A DNA stretch of 64,000 nt from Falsiroseomonas algicola (GTDB lineage: Bacteria; Pseudomonadota; Alphaproteobacteria; Acetobacterales; Acetobacteraceae), in the NCBI RefSeq assembly GCF_011040385.1, contig NZ_JAAIKB010000001.1:868001-932000 (forward strand), given 5' to 3'. The translations under genes and the position numbers were made by a program. The notes below the pieces were generated by a model. It was given only the letters and a program-made list of their open reading frames with translations. It made no database searches and was not told where the DNA came from. Below are positions 31,042-40,304 of the stretch, piece after piece. Position 1 is the first letter of the stretch. Each line of letters begins with the position of its first letter.

Positions 31042-32262
31042 ATGCAGCGTTCCGTCTTCCCGCCCGTCACCCGCCGCGCCTGGCTTGCCGCCACCGTCGG
31101 CACCCCGGCCTTGCCGGGCCTGGCCCGCGCCCAGGCGGCGCCGGTGAAGATCGGCCTCGTCACGGTGCTGACGGGCCCGCAGGCCGCGCCCGGCACCCAT
31201 CTGCGGGACGGCTTCCTGCTCGGCATGCGGCACCTGGAGAACCGCATCGGCGGCCGCCCGGCCGAGGTGCTGGTCATCGATGACGAACTCCGCCCCGATG
31301 CCGCCGTCACCAAGGTCCGCGCGGCGCTGGAGCGGGACCGCTGCGACTTCATCGTCGGCACCCTCTTCTCCAACATCCTCGCCGCCATCATCCGGCCGGT
31401 GACGGAAAGCCAGACCTTCCTGATCAGCCCGAATGCCGGCCCCTCGCCCATCGCGGGCCGCGGCTGCAGCCCCTTCTTCTTCGCGACTTCCTACGTGAAC
31501 GACCAGAACCACGCGGTCCTCGGCGCCGCGGCGAATGACGGGATCGAGGTCGGTGGCACCCGCCGCCCGATCCGCCGCGTCATGATCATCACCCCCAACT
31601 ACCAGGCCGGCCGCGACGCCGCCGCCGGCTTCAAATCCACCTTCCGCGGCGAGGTGATGGACGAGACCTATGTCGCCCTCACCACCACCGATTTCTCGGC
31701 GGAACTCGCGCAGATCGCGGCCAGGCGGCCGGATGCCATCTACACCTTCATGCCGGGCGGCCTCGGCGTGCAGTTCGTCCGGCAGTATCGCCAGGCCGGC
31801 ATCGCCATCCCGGTCCTCTCCGCCTTCACGGTGGATGAGGCGGTGCTGCCCGCGCAGGGCGATGCGGCGCTCGGCCTCTACACCGGCACGACCTGGACGC
31901 CGACCCTGCCCAATGAGCAGAACGCGCGCTTCGTCGGCGACTTCCTGACGCAGTTCAACTACGTACCCGCCAGCTACGCCGCCCATGCCTATGACACGGC
32001 GATGCTGCTGGACAGCGCCGTGAAACGCACCGGCGGCAATCTGGCCGACAAGGGCGCGCTGCGCGCAGCGATCCGCGCCGCCGATTTCCGCAGCGTCCGC
32101 GGCCCCTTCCGCTTCGGCACGAACAACTTCCCCGTGCAGGATTTCTGGCTCGCCCAGGTCGGCCGCCGCCCGGATGGCCGGTTGCAGACGGAGCACGTCC
32201 GCAAGGTGTTCGAGAATGCGGTCGATCCCTTCGCGGCGGAATGCCGCATGCCGGCGGGCTGA
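31042..32262 (+). CDS. ABC-type branched-chain amino acid binding protein family
   Basis: A 406-residue periplasmic binding protein of the LivJ/aromatic-binding (Peripla_BP_6) family. A Tat-like signal (TRRAWLAATVGTPALPGLARAQA) precedes the mature start VKIGLVTVLTGPQA; a central VLVIDDELRPDAAVTKVR is typical. No permease or ATPase of this system is close. It is followed within 6 bp by the Rieske oxygenase genes, so it probably binds an aromatic substrate of that enzyme. The start at 31042 is the first in-frame ATG before the signal. Confidence 0.8.
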   Translation: MQRSVFPPVTRRAWLAATVGTPALPGLARAQAAPVKIGLVTVLTGPQAAPGTHLRDGFLLGMRHLENRIGGRPAEVLVIDDELRPDAAVTKVRAALERDRCDFIVGTLFSNILAAIIRPVTESQTFLISPNAGPSPIAGRGCSPFFFATSYVNDQNHAVLGAAANDGIEVGGTRRPIRRVMIITPNYQAGRDAAAGFKSTFRGEVMDETYVALTTTDFSAELAQIAARRPDAIYTFMPGGLGVQFVRQYRQAGIAIPVLSAFTVDEAVLPAQGDAALGLYTGTTWTPTLPNEQNARFVGDFLTQFNYVPASYAAHAYDTAMLLDSAVKRTGGNLADKGALRAAIRAADFRSVRGPFRFGTNNFPVQDFWLAQVGRRPDGRLQTEHVRKVFENAVDPFAAECRMPAG

Positions 32263-32267
32263 GCGCC

Positions 32268-33521
32268 ATGGACCAGGCCCCCGTCTTCCCCCGCGCCGAC
32301 GCCTCCCGCGTTCCCTATTCCGTCTTCACCTCGCCGGAGGTCTATGCGCGGGAACAGGAACGCATCTTCCGCGGCCCCACCTGGAACTTCCTCGGCCTGG
32401 AAGCCGAGATTCCGAAGCCCGGCGACTTCAAGAGCACCTATATCGGCGACACGCCCGTGGTGATGACGCGGGCGGAGGACGGCACGCTCGCCGCCTGGGT
32501 GAACCGCTGCGCGCATCGCGGCGCCGCCGTCTGCCGGCTGCGGCGCGGCAATGCCCTGAACCACACCTGCGTCTATCACCAGTGGAACTACACCGCGAAG
32601 GGCGATTTGCAGGGCGTGCCCTTCCGTCGCGGCATGAAGGAGATGGCGGGCATGCCCGCCGATTTCGACCCGAAGAACCACAGCCTGCGACAGCTGCGGG
32701 TGGAGAGCTATCGCGGCCTGGTCTTCGCGACCTTCGATGACGGCATCGGCGATGTCGCGAGCTACCTCGGCCCGCAGATGCGCCCCTATGTCGATCGCAT
32801 CTTCGGCAAGCCGATCGTCTATCTCGGCTGCACGCGGCAATATTCGAACAGCAACTGGAAGCTCTACCTGGAGAATGTGAAGGACCCCTATCACGCCTCC
32901 CTCCTCCATTTGTTCCACACCACCTTCAACATCCTCCGCGTCGGCATGAAGGTCAGCACCACCACGGACGATACCGGCCTGCACAGCGCATTGCTGGTGG
33001 TGAAGAACGAGGAGGAGAATGCCGGCGCCTACAAGCAGCAGGCGATCCGCTCCTATGACGAGGGCTTCCGCCTGGAAGACGACAGCGTGCTCGGCATGAT
33101 CCGCGAATATGACGAGCTGAGCACCAACCACATCCAGCCGATCTTCCCGCAGCTCGTCATCCAGCAGATCCACAACACGCTGGTGGCACGCCAGCTCATC
33201 GCCAAGGCGCATGACCGCTTCGAGCTGGTCTTCCACTTCTTCGGCTATGAGGACGATACGCCGGAGCTGCGCGCGCTGCGCATCAAGCAGGCGAACCTGG
33301 TCGGCCCCGCCGGCTACATCTCCATGGAGGATACCGAGGCGACGGAGCTGGTGCAGCGCGCCGTGACCGGCGGCGGCGATTCCTACTCCGTGCTCGACAT
33401 GGCACGCGGCGCGGCCAATGACCTCGACAGCATGGTGAGCGAGGGCCTGGTGCGCCGCTTCTGGCGCGGCTACCGCGACCTCATGCGCTACGAGACCATC
33501 CCCGAACGAGGCATCGCATGA
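32268..33521 (+). CDS. Rieske ring-hydroxylating oxygenase, alpha subunit (NagG/AntA-like)
   Basis: A 417-residue oxygenase large subunit. The Rieske [2Fe-2S] ligands are C81, H83, C101 and H104 (NRCAHRG and HTCVYHQW). The mononuclear iron site lies near ENVKDPYHASLLHLFHTTF (Asp and two His). The closest pattern recalled is salicylate 5-hydroxylase NagG or anthranilate dioxygenase AntA. It overlaps the beta-subunit gene by 4 bp. No ferredoxin or reductase gene is in the window, so redox partners must be elsewhere. Confidence 0.88.
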   Translation: MDQAPVFPRADASRVPYSVFTSPEVYAREQERIFRGPTWNFLGLEAEIPKPGDFKSTYIGDTPVVMTRAEDGTLAAWVNRCAHRGAAVCRLRRGNALNHTCVYHQWNYTAKGDLQGVPFRRGMKEMAGMPADFDPKNHSLRQLRVESYRGLVFATFDDGIGDVASYLGPQMRPYVDRIFGKPIVYLGCTRQYSNSNWKLYLENVKDPYHASLLHLFHTTFNILRVGMKVSTTTDDTGLHSALLVVKNEEENAGAYKQQAIRSYDEGFRLEDDSVLGMIREYDELSTNHIQPIFPQLVIQQIHNTLVARQLIAKAHDRFELVFHFFGYEDDTPELRALRIKQANLVGPAGYISMEDTEATELVQRAVTGGGDSYSVLDMARGAANDLDSMVSEGLVRRFWRGYRDLMRYETIPERGIA

Positions 33522-33994
33522 GCCCCGCGCTTCTGCTGCGGATCGAGATGCAGGACCTGCTCGACCGCTACATCGCCGCCATCGATGACGACCGGCTGGA
33601 AGACTGGATCAGATTCTTCACGGAGGACTGCCTCTACGAGATCATCCCGCGGGAGAATGAGGAACTGGGCCTGCCCGCGCCGCTGATCCGCTGCGACAAC
33701 GCCGCCATGCTGCGCGACCGCGTCGCCAGCCTGCGCCACGCCAACATCTACGAGAAGCCCGCCTATCGCCACATGGTCTCCGCCCTGGTGGTGACAGCGT
33801 CGAGCGACACGGAGGCAAGCTTCCGCGCCAACTACGTCGTCGTGAACACCAGCCAGGAAGGCAGTTCCGCCATCTACCAGGCCGGCAGCTACGCCAGCAC
33901 CGCGGTGCGGACGGCGGATGGCTGGCGGTTCAAGACGAAGCGCGTGATCTACGACACATCCCGCGTCCAGACGCTGCTCGCCTACCCCATCTGA
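33518..33994 (+). CDS. Rieske oxygenase, beta subunit (NagH-like)
   Basis: A 158-residue SnoaL-like small subunit: IEMQDLLDRYIAAIDDDRLEDWIRFFTEDCLYEII, then VASLRHANIYEKPAYRHMVSALVV and a closing FKTKRVIYDTSRVQTLLAYPI. These match ring-hydroxylating dioxygenase beta subunits. The ATGA overlap with the alpha gene points to coupled 1:1 synthesis. It has no catalytic residues of its own. Confidence 0.88.
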   Translation: MSPALLLRIEMQDLLDRYIAAIDDDRLEDWIRFFTEDCLYEIIPRENEELGLPAPLIRCDNAAMLRDRVASLRHANIYEKPAYRHMVSALVVTASSDTEASFRANYVVVNTSQEGSSAIYQAGSYASTAVRTADGWRFKTKRVIYDTSRVQTLLAYPI

Positions 33995-34025
33995 TCCCGG
34001 GCGGCCTTCGCGCGTTCCGGTGGGC

Positions 34026-34226
34026 ATGACCGACACACCCAAGCCCACCGGTGCCCCCACTGGCGCCACCGAGCGCATGAACAGCGCGGATGCGGAGACG
34101 CCGAACACGGCGGCCAAGGTCCAGAAGCCCGGGGTCACCCGGAACCCCGACGCCAAGGTCCCCTCCGACCTCTACCCCGACCCGCCCGGCGTCACGGACG
34201 ACACCAAGGGCGGGCCCGACGATTAG
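34026..34226 (+). CDS. Small proline-rich hypothetical protein
   Basis: A 66-residue, highly polar product (Pro/Thr/Asp/Lys-rich) with no predicted structure or family. The ATG is preceded by CGGTGG, a poor Shine-Dalgarno. Its stop overlaps the stop of the serine hydrolase on the other strand by 4 bp. Coding is plausible from codon bias but not proven. Confidence 0.4.
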   Translation: MTDTPKPTGAPTGATERMNSADAETPNTAAKVQKPGVTRNPDAKVPSDLYPDPPGVTDDTKGGPDD

Positions 34227-35233
34227 GCGCCGGCCCCGAAGGCCGGCAGGATCGCCTCCGCCAGCAGCGCGTGGCGCGTATAGACCTGCCCCGGCACGCG
34301 CGGCACATCGGGGTCCGACGTCATGACCACCGTCAGATCCAGCCCCGGCACCAGGTAGATCATCTGCCCGCCATAGCCCCAGGCGAAGATCACCTGCTGC
34401 CCACGGGCCTGCCCGACCCACCAGCCCAGCCCATAGGCCTGCCCGCTGAAGGCGGATTGGCCGAGCGGCCGCCAGGCCTCCGCCAGCAGTGCCGCCGGGA
34501 TCACCTGCCGCCCGCCGGCGCGGCCGCCATTCCGGCAGCATTCCCCGAAGGCCAGCATGGCGCGCGGCGTCAGCGCCATGTCGTTGCCGCCGAAATGCAG
34601 CCCCTGCGGGTCCCGCCGCCACTCCGGCACGGTGAAGCCCATCGGCGCGCCGATCCACTCCTGCGCCAGGCTGCGCAGATCCCGCCCGGTCGCCCGCGCC
34701 AACACGGCGCCCAGGATGTGGGAGGTGCCGGTCGAATAGACCATCCCGCCGCCGGGTTCCGCCACCATCGGCCGCGTCAGCGCGAACCGCAGCCAGTCCG
34801 GGCTGCTGACCCAACGGCCATAGTTGCGGCCGGAGGTGCTCTCCAGCCCCGCCTGCATCGCCAGCAGGTGGCGCAGCGTGATCCGCTGCACCATCGGGTC
34901 CGCATCCCGCGGCAGGCGCGGCCCCAGCAGCGGCGCCACCCGGTCATCCAGCCCCACCACGCCGCGGGAGACCGCGACCAGCGCCATCATCGCCAGCACC
35001 GTCTTGGAGGCAGACTTGATGTTGGCCGGCCGGTCGAGCCTGGCACCGCGCCAGGCATCCTCGATCACCGCGACGCCGCCCTGCGCCACGATCAGCGTGC
35101 GCAGATCGGGCGTTGCCGCGGCACGTACCCGTGCGGCCTCCAGCAGCGCGGCATCCGGCGGATCGGCATGCGCCAGCGGCCGCGCCGCCAGCACCATCGC
35201 GGCCGACAGCGCCGCGCGACGAGTGAGGGTCAT
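34223..35233 (-). CDS. Serine hydrolase, beta-lactamase class C-like
   Basis: A 336-residue exported hydrolase (signal MTLTRRAALSAAMVLAARPLAHA). The nucleophile motif SxxK is SASK in NIKSASKTVLAMMAL. A YST near MVYSTGTSHILGAVL corresponds to the Tyr motif of the class C/esterase group. Such proteins are usually esterases or peptidases rather than true beta-lactamases. It stands alone on the minus strand. Confidence 0.82.
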   Translation of the reverse strand: MTLTRRAALSAAMVLAARPLAHADPPDAALLEAARVRAAATPDLRTLIVAQGGVAVIEDAWRGARLDRPANIKSASKTVLAMMALVAVSRGVVGLDDRVAPLLGPRLPRDADPMVQRITLRHLLAMQAGLESTSGRNYGRWVSSPDWLRFALTRPMVAEPGGGMVYSTGTSHILGAVLARATGRDLRSLAQEWIGAPMGFTVPEWRRDPQGLHFGGNDMALTPRAMLAFGECCRNGGRAGGRQVIPAALLAEAWRPLGQSAFSGQAYGLGWWVGQARGQQVIFAWGYGGQMIYLVPGLDLTVVMTSDPDVPRVPGQVYTRHALLAEAILPAFGAGA

Positions 35234-35304
35234 GGCCGCCAGATGGGGCGCGGAAGCCGCACCCCAAGCGCGCGTTACACCCTGAAAAGGCTGCGATCCC
35301 GTAA

Positions 35305-36954
35305 TCAGGCGCCGTAGAGCGCGCGCGCCTGGTCCGGGCTCACCAGCCCATCCGCCACGTCGCGCTCCACCAGCGCGCGGTCGCGGGCCCTGGCGTCGCC
35401 CATGCCACCGCCGCCCGGCAGCTTCAGCAGCAGCCGCTTGCCCTTCGGGATCACCTGGTAGCCCTTGGTGCGGATGGTCGAGCCGTCATTCAGCCCGACC
35501 CAGCCGGAGGCCCCGTCGCCGCCGCCCTCCCGCCCCTTCGGCGCATTGGCGACGCGGTCGAAGATGGCGTTGACGGCGAACTCCGCCTCCCCCTTCGCGC
35601 CGATCTCCATCACCTTGCCGAAGCCGCCCCGCGTGCGCCCGGCGCCGGCGGAATCCGGGCGGATCTGGTTCTGCCAGAAGATCACGGGCGCGACGTTCTC
35701 CGTCGCCTCCACCGGCATGGTGCGCACGCCGCTGGGGAAGGCCGTGCCATCCAGCCCGTCCTTGGTCGGCCGCGCGCCGGTGCCGCCGGAGTTGAAGGTG
35801 ATGATCTCGAAATCCGGCAGTTCCGCCGCCGCGCCGCTGACCTGCGCGCCACCCCGCAGCGGCGGATTCCACAGCGCCGAGGACCCCTCCGCATTCACGC
35901 GATCCGGCACCGCCTGGTGCAGGCAGCCCATCATCAGGTCCGGCAGCAACTGCCCCACCACATGGCGGACGGAGACGGGATAGGGCCGCGGCGCATTGAG
36001 GATACAGCCCTCCGGGATCTCCATCCGGAAGGGCGCGAGGGACGCCCAGTTGTTCGGGATCTCCGGCGCCACGACGCATTTGATGCCGAAGCACGCATAG
36101 GCGCGGCAATAGGCGGCCGGCACGTTGATGCCGCGGCCGGACAGGCCGGAGGTGCCGGCGTAATCGACGACGATCTCGTCATCCTTGATCGTCATCGCCG
36201 CCTTCAGCGTGACCTCGGATTCATAGCCATCCGACTTGATCGTGCCGCGATAGGTGCCCTTGGGCAGCTTGCGGATTTCCTCCAGCGTCGCGCTGAGCGA
36301 GGCGTCGAAGATGTAGGATGCGAGCGGGTCGATGCTCTCCATCCCGTACTCGTCCATCATCTCCACCAGCCGCTTGGCGCCGGCGTCGTTGCAGGCGCAG
36401 AGCGAGTAGATGTCGCCCTCCAGCTCCACCGGCGTTCGGCTGCCCATGCGCACGAAGTCGAAGAAGGTCTCGTTCGGGCGCCCTTCCTCGAAGCACTTCA
36501 CGATCGGGATATAGAGCCCTTCCTCGAAGACGCTCCGCCCCTCCGGCCCCATGCCGAGCCCGCCGACATCGATGACATGCGCGGTATTGGCAAACAGCCC
36601 GACGATCGCGCCGTTGCGGAAGGCCGGCGTCACGACGGTCAGGTCATGCAGATGCCCGGTGCCGAGCCAGGGATCGTTGGTGATGTAATGGTCGCCCGGC
36701 TTCATGGACGCCGCCGGGAACTTCGCGAGGAAGTGGCCGACGGACTCCATCATGGAGTTCACATGCCCCGGCGTGCCCGTGACGGCCTGCGCCAGCATGC
36801 GCCCCTGCAGATCGAAGATGCCGGCGGAAAGATCGCCCGCTTCCCGCACCGTGGTGGAGAAGGCGGTGCGGATCATGATCTGCGCCTGCTCCTCCACCAC
36901 CGCAACCAGGCGGTTCCACTGGATCTGGCGCTGGATTTTTTCGAGTGCGTTCAT
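35305..36954 (-). CDS. hyuB: Hydantoinase B/oxoprolinase family subunit
   Basis: A 549-residue subunit of an ATP-dependent hydantoinase or oxoprolinase. It begins ALEKIQRQIQWNRLVAVVEEQAQIMIRTAFSTTVREAGDLS and has the GDHYITNDPWLGTGHLHDLTVVTPAF motif and a GGTGARPTKDGLDGTAFPSGVRTMPVEATE segment. The ATG at 36954 shares a base with the HyuA stop (TGATG). HyuA and HyuB form the complex; the substrate (hydantoin, N-methylhydantoin or 5-oxoproline) is undetermined. Confidence 0.88.
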   Translation of the reverse strand: MNALEKIQRQIQWNRLVAVVEEQAQIMIRTAFSTTVREAGDLSAGIFDLQGRMLAQAVTGTPGHVNSMMESVGHFLAKFPAASMKPGDHYITNDPWLGTGHLHDLTVVTPAFRNGAIVGLFANTAHVIDVGGLGMGPEGRSVFEEGLYIPIVKCFEEGRPNETFFDFVRMGSRTPVELEGDIYSLCACNDAGAKRLVEMMDEYGMESIDPLASYIFDASLSATLEEIRKLPKGTYRGTIKSDGYESEVTLKAAMTIKDDEIVVDYAGTSGLSGRGINVPAAYCRAYACFGIKCVVAPEIPNNWASLAPFRMEIPEGCILNAPRPYPVSVRHVVGQLLPDLMMGCLHQAVPDRVNAEGSSALWNPPLRGGAQVSGAAAELPDFEIITFNSGGTGARPTKDGLDGTAFPSGVRTMPVEATENVAPVIFWQNQIRPDSAGAGRTRGGFGKVMEIGAKGEAEFAVNAIFDRVANAPKGREGGGDGASGWVGLNDGSTIRTKGYQVIPKGKRLLLKLPGGGGMGDARARDRALVERDVADGLVSPDQARALYGA

Positions 36955-39029
36955 CACGCAGCCTCCCCGCGGGTGAGTTCCAGGTAGCCCAGCCCATCCA
37001 CCCGGCAGCGCCAGCCCGGCCCCACCAGCGTGCTCGTCTCCGCCTCCGCCACGATGCAGGGGCCCGGCACGGTGCAGCCCGGCGGCATCGCCGGCCGGTC
37101 ATAGACCTTCCACTCGGCGACCTCGCCCGTCGCGGTGTCGCGCACCTGCTGCACGCGGATGGGCGCGGGCGCCGGCGCATCCGCGACCTCCGCCACCGGC
37201 AGCACCTCCTCCGACACCGTCGCGACGGTCACGGCGAAGGCCAGGATCTCCACGTCGCTGCCCGGCACGGGACGGTCGTAGAAGCGCGTGTATTCGGCGT
37301 CATAGGCCGCGCGGATCGCGGGGATGTCCTCCGCCGTCAGCGCGCGCGCGGGCAGCACGACGCTGATCTCATGCCCCTGCCCGACATAGCGCATGAAGGC
37401 GAGCCGGTGCTCCGCGAGTTCGGCCCCGAAGGCGCCCTCCGCCACCACGCGCCGCGCCTCCTCCGACATCGCACCCAGCAGCGCATTCACCGCGCCGACA
37501 TCAAAGGTCCTGAAGCGCTGGTAGAGGGACTTCACCACCTCATACCCTACCGGCGCGCGCAGGAAGCCGATGGCGGAGCCGACGCCCGCGCCGGACGGCA
37601 CCAGCATGCGGTTCACGCCGATCTTCTCCGCCACGCGATAGCCATGCACGGGACCGCCGCCGCCGAAGGCGATGATCGCGCGCCCCGCATAGGATTTCCC
37701 GCTCTCGATGGCATGGACGCGGGCCGCATTGGCCATGTTCTCGTCCACCATCTCCACCACGCCGAGGCCCGCCATCTCCGGCGCCAGGCCGAGGCGTTCG
37801 CCCACGTCGCGACCCAGCGCCGCCAGCGCCGCCGGCTTGTCCAGCTTCAGCGCGCCGCCTGCGAAGAGGTCGGGCTCATACCGCCCGAGCGAGAGGTTCG
37901 CATCCGTCACCGCCGGATGCTTTCCGCCGCGCCCGTAGCAGGCCGGCCCCGGATCGGCGCCGGCGCTTTCCGGCCCCACCTGGATGCGGCCCATCGCGTC
38001 GCAATGCGCGATGGAGCCACCGCCCGCGCCGATCTCCACCATCTCGATCACGGGAATCCGCAGCGGCAGGCCGGAGCCCTTCTTGAAGCGCCCGACGCGC
38101 GCGACTTCGAAGCTGCGCGACGCCTGCGGCGCGTAGTCGTCGATCAGGCAGACCTTGGCCGTGGTGCCGCCCATGTCGAAGGACAGGACCTTCTGCCAGC
38201 CCCGCTGCTTCGCGACATGGGCGGAGAAGATCGCACCGCCCGCGGGGCCGCTTTCCACCAGCCGGATCGGGAAGCGCGCCGCCGTATCCAGCGTCGTCAG
38301 CCCGCCGCCCGACAGCATCAGGAACAGCGGGCAGGTGAAGCCGCCTTCCCGCAGCCCCGCCTCCAGCCGCTTCAGGTAGCTCGCCATCAGCGGCTGCACA
38401 TAGGCGTTGGCGGCGGTCGTCGAGAAGCGCTCCCACTCCCGCATCTCCGGCGAGACCTCGCTGGAGAGCGAGATGTTCAGCTCCGGCCACAGCGCGTGCA
38501 CGATCGCCGCCGCGCGCTGTTCATGCGCGGGGTTCACGAAGGCATGCAGGAAGCCGATCGCCAGGCTCTCGATGCCCTCCGCCTTCATGAAGCCGACCTG
38601 CTCCGCCACGGCCTTCTCATCGAGCGGCAGCAGCACGCGGCCCTCATTGTCCAGCCGCTCCGGCACCGTCAGCCGCCAGCGCCGCGGCACGAGGGGCTGC
38701 GGCAGGTCGATGTTGAGGTCGTACTGGTCGTAGCGGCTCTCATTGCCCAGCGCGAGGACGTCGCGGAACCCTTCCGTCGTCAGCAGCGCCGTCTTCGCGC
38801 CCTTGCGCTCGATGATCGCATTCGTCGCCAGCGTCGTGCCGTGGATCAGCAGCGTGATGTCGGCCGGCGTCATCGCCGCGCGCTCCATCACCACGCGCAC
38901 GCCCTCCAGCACGCCGAGTTCCGGCGCATGCGGCGTGGTCAGCACCTTGCCGGTCCAGCGCTCGCCGTCCCTCTCGATGGCGACGTCGGTGAAGGTGCCG
39001 CCGATATCGACAGCAAGCCGAGCCGTCAC
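36954..39029 (-). CDS. hyuA: Hydantoinase A/oxoprolinase family subunit
   Basis: A 691-residue actin-fold ATPase subunit. N-terminal RLAVDIGGTFTDVAIERDG and central VLSFDMGGTTAKVCLIDDY are the phosphate loops, and AIIAFGGGGPVHGYRVAEKIG is the adenosine motif of the hydantoinase A family. ATP hydrolysis drives opening of the lactam ring with HyuB. The GTG start (39029) overlaps the stop of the M20 gene (GTGA). The gene order M20 hydrolase-HyuA-HyuB on the minus strand forms one operon, possibly with the SDR upstream. Confidence 0.9.
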   Translation of the reverse strand: MTARLAVDIGGTFTDVAIERDGERWTGKVLTTPHAPELGVLEGVRVVMERAAMTPADITLLIHGTTLATNAIIERKGAKTALLTTEGFRDVLALGNESRYDQYDLNIDLPQPLVPRRWRLTVPERLDNEGRVLLPLDEKAVAEQVGFMKAEGIESLAIGFLHAFVNPAHEQRAAAIVHALWPELNISLSSEVSPEMREWERFSTTAANAYVQPLMASYLKRLEAGLREGGFTCPLFLMLSGGGLTTLDTAARFPIRLVESGPAGGAIFSAHVAKQRGWQKVLSFDMGGTTAKVCLIDDYAPQASRSFEVARVGRFKKGSGLPLRIPVIEMVEIGAGGGSIAHCDAMGRIQVGPESAGADPGPACYGRGGKHPAVTDANLSLGRYEPDLFAGGALKLDKPAALAALGRDVGERLGLAPEMAGLGVVEMVDENMANAARVHAIESGKSYAGRAIIAFGGGGPVHGYRVAEKIGVNRMLVPSGAGVGSAIGFLRAPVGYEVVKSLYQRFRTFDVGAVNALLGAMSEEARRVVAEGAFGAELAEHRLAFMRYVGQGHEISVVLPARALTAEDIPAIRAAYDAEYTRFYDRPVPGSDVEILAFAVTVATVSEEVLPVAEVADAPAPAPIRVQQVRDTATGEVAEWKVYDRPAMPPGCTVPGPCIVAEAETSTLVGPGWRCRVDGLGYLELTRGEAA

Positions 39030-40291
39030 TGCGCCGCCCCCGCCACCCAGCGCTGCACCACCGCGCAAGCCTGCGCAAAATCGTCCATCCGCATCGCTTC
39101 CTTGGGATTGTGGCTGCCGTGCTGGTTGCGCACGAAGATCATCGCGGCGGGGATGCCCGCCAGGTTGAAGGCGGCCGCGTCATGCCCCGCGCCGCTCGCC
39201 ATGCTCATGTGCTTCACGCCCAGCTCGTCCGCCGCCTTCGCCAGCCCCGCCTGGATCGCCGCATCCATCGGCGCCGCGCGGCTCGTCGTCTCCCGCCCGA
39301 GCTCGAACTTAACGCCGCGCCGCGCCTCGATCTCCGGCACCGCCTCGTAGAGCGTCTCCATCAGCGCATCGACGCTGTGGGGATTGACGCTGCGGACATC
39401 GAGCTGGAACTGGGCCTCGCCCGCGATCTTGGTGAAGCCCGCCTCGGCCGTCGTGCCCATGACGCAGAAGGTCACCACCAGGCGGTGGCCCTGCGCCTCC
39501 AGCTGCACCCAACGCTCGTCGCAGCGGAACGCCAGCTCGGCCAGCGCGATCGCCGCATCCCGGCGATACTTCCGCGGCGTCGCCCCCGAATGATTGTATT
39601 CGCCGAGCACCCGCGCCGCGCGCAGGCGTCGCGATCCGGGGATGCCGGTGACGATGCCGATCGGCACGCCCTCGCCTTCCAGCACCGGCCCCTGCTCGAT
39701 GTGCAGTTCCAGGAAGGCAGCGGTATCGGCGGCGGAGAAGGTCTTGCCGCCCGCCTCCACGAAGCCCGGATCGAACCCCTCCGCCCGCATGTGGTCCGCC
39801 AGGCTGCGGCCATTGTCCTGCCGCTTCACCTGAAGCTCCTCGGCCTTCAGCAGGCCGAGCGCGCCGCGGGAGCCGGGGTAGGAGATGGGGAACCAGCTGC
39901 CCGCCTCCTCCGCCCGGATCGCCAGCACGGTGACGTCGCGCGCCGGCACGAAGCCCGCGCGCTTCATGCCGGCGACGGCCGCGAGCCCCGTCAGCACGCC
40001 CGCCGCGCCATCGAAATTGCCGCCATTGGCGACGCTGTCGAGGTGACTGCCCAGCACGATGCGCTTGGCCGCGCGATCCGCGCCCGGCAGCGTCATCAGC
40101 AGGTTGCCGACAGGATCGGCGCGGCATTCCAGCCCGATGGCCTCCGCCGCCGCGCGGGCGATGGCATGCGCCTTCCGCTCGCCCTCCCCATAGGCGTCGC
40201 GGGTGATGCCGATGCCGTCGAACGTCGCCTCCCGCAGTTCATCGAACAGGCGTTCGGCCAGCGCCACATCGGGCGTCAGGTTCGGCAGCAT
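39026..40291 (-). CDS. hyuC: M20-family N-carbamoyl-amino acid / allantoate amidohydrolase
   Basis: A 421-residue zinc-dependent hydrolase, Hydantoinase/carbamoylase group. Metal ligands fall in VLGSHLDSVANGGNFDGAAGVL, IRAEEAGSWFP and ELHIEQGPVLE, with SGAGHDAAAF near the end; HSGATPRKYRRDA is the dimerisation-lid signature. It would cleave a carbamoyl group from the open hydantoin, completing ring-to-amino acid conversion. GAGGGAG lies 8 bp before the ATG at 40291. It could alternatively act on allantoate. Confidence 0.85.
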   Translation of the reverse strand: MLPNLTPDVALAERLFDELREATFDGIGITRDAYGEGERKAHAIARAAAEAIGLECRADPVGNLLMTLPGADRAAKRIVLGSHLDSVANGGNFDGAAGVLTGLAAVAGMKRAGFVPARDVTVLAIRAEEAGSWFPISYPGSRGALGLLKAEELQVKRQDNGRSLADHMRAEGFDPGFVEAGGKTFSAADTAAFLELHIEQGPVLEGEGVPIGIVTGIPGSRRLRAARVLGEYNHSGATPRKYRRDAAIALAELAFRCDERWVQLEAQGHRLVVTFCVMGTTAEAGFTKIAGEAQFQLDVRSVNPHSVDALMETLYEAVPEIEARRGVKFELGRETTSRAAPMDAAIQAGLAKAADELGVKHMSMASGAGHDAAAFNLAGIPAAMIFVRNQHGSHNPKEAMRMDDFAQACAVVQRWVAGAAQ

Positions 40292-40304
40292 CGGCAGGAC
40301 TCCC

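Noticed and set aside
36945-39350. An 801-codon open frame on the plus strand opposite hyuA
   Set aside because: The predicted protein is His/Arg-rich low-complexity sequence typical of antisense of GC-rich genes; hyuA is clearly the real gene.
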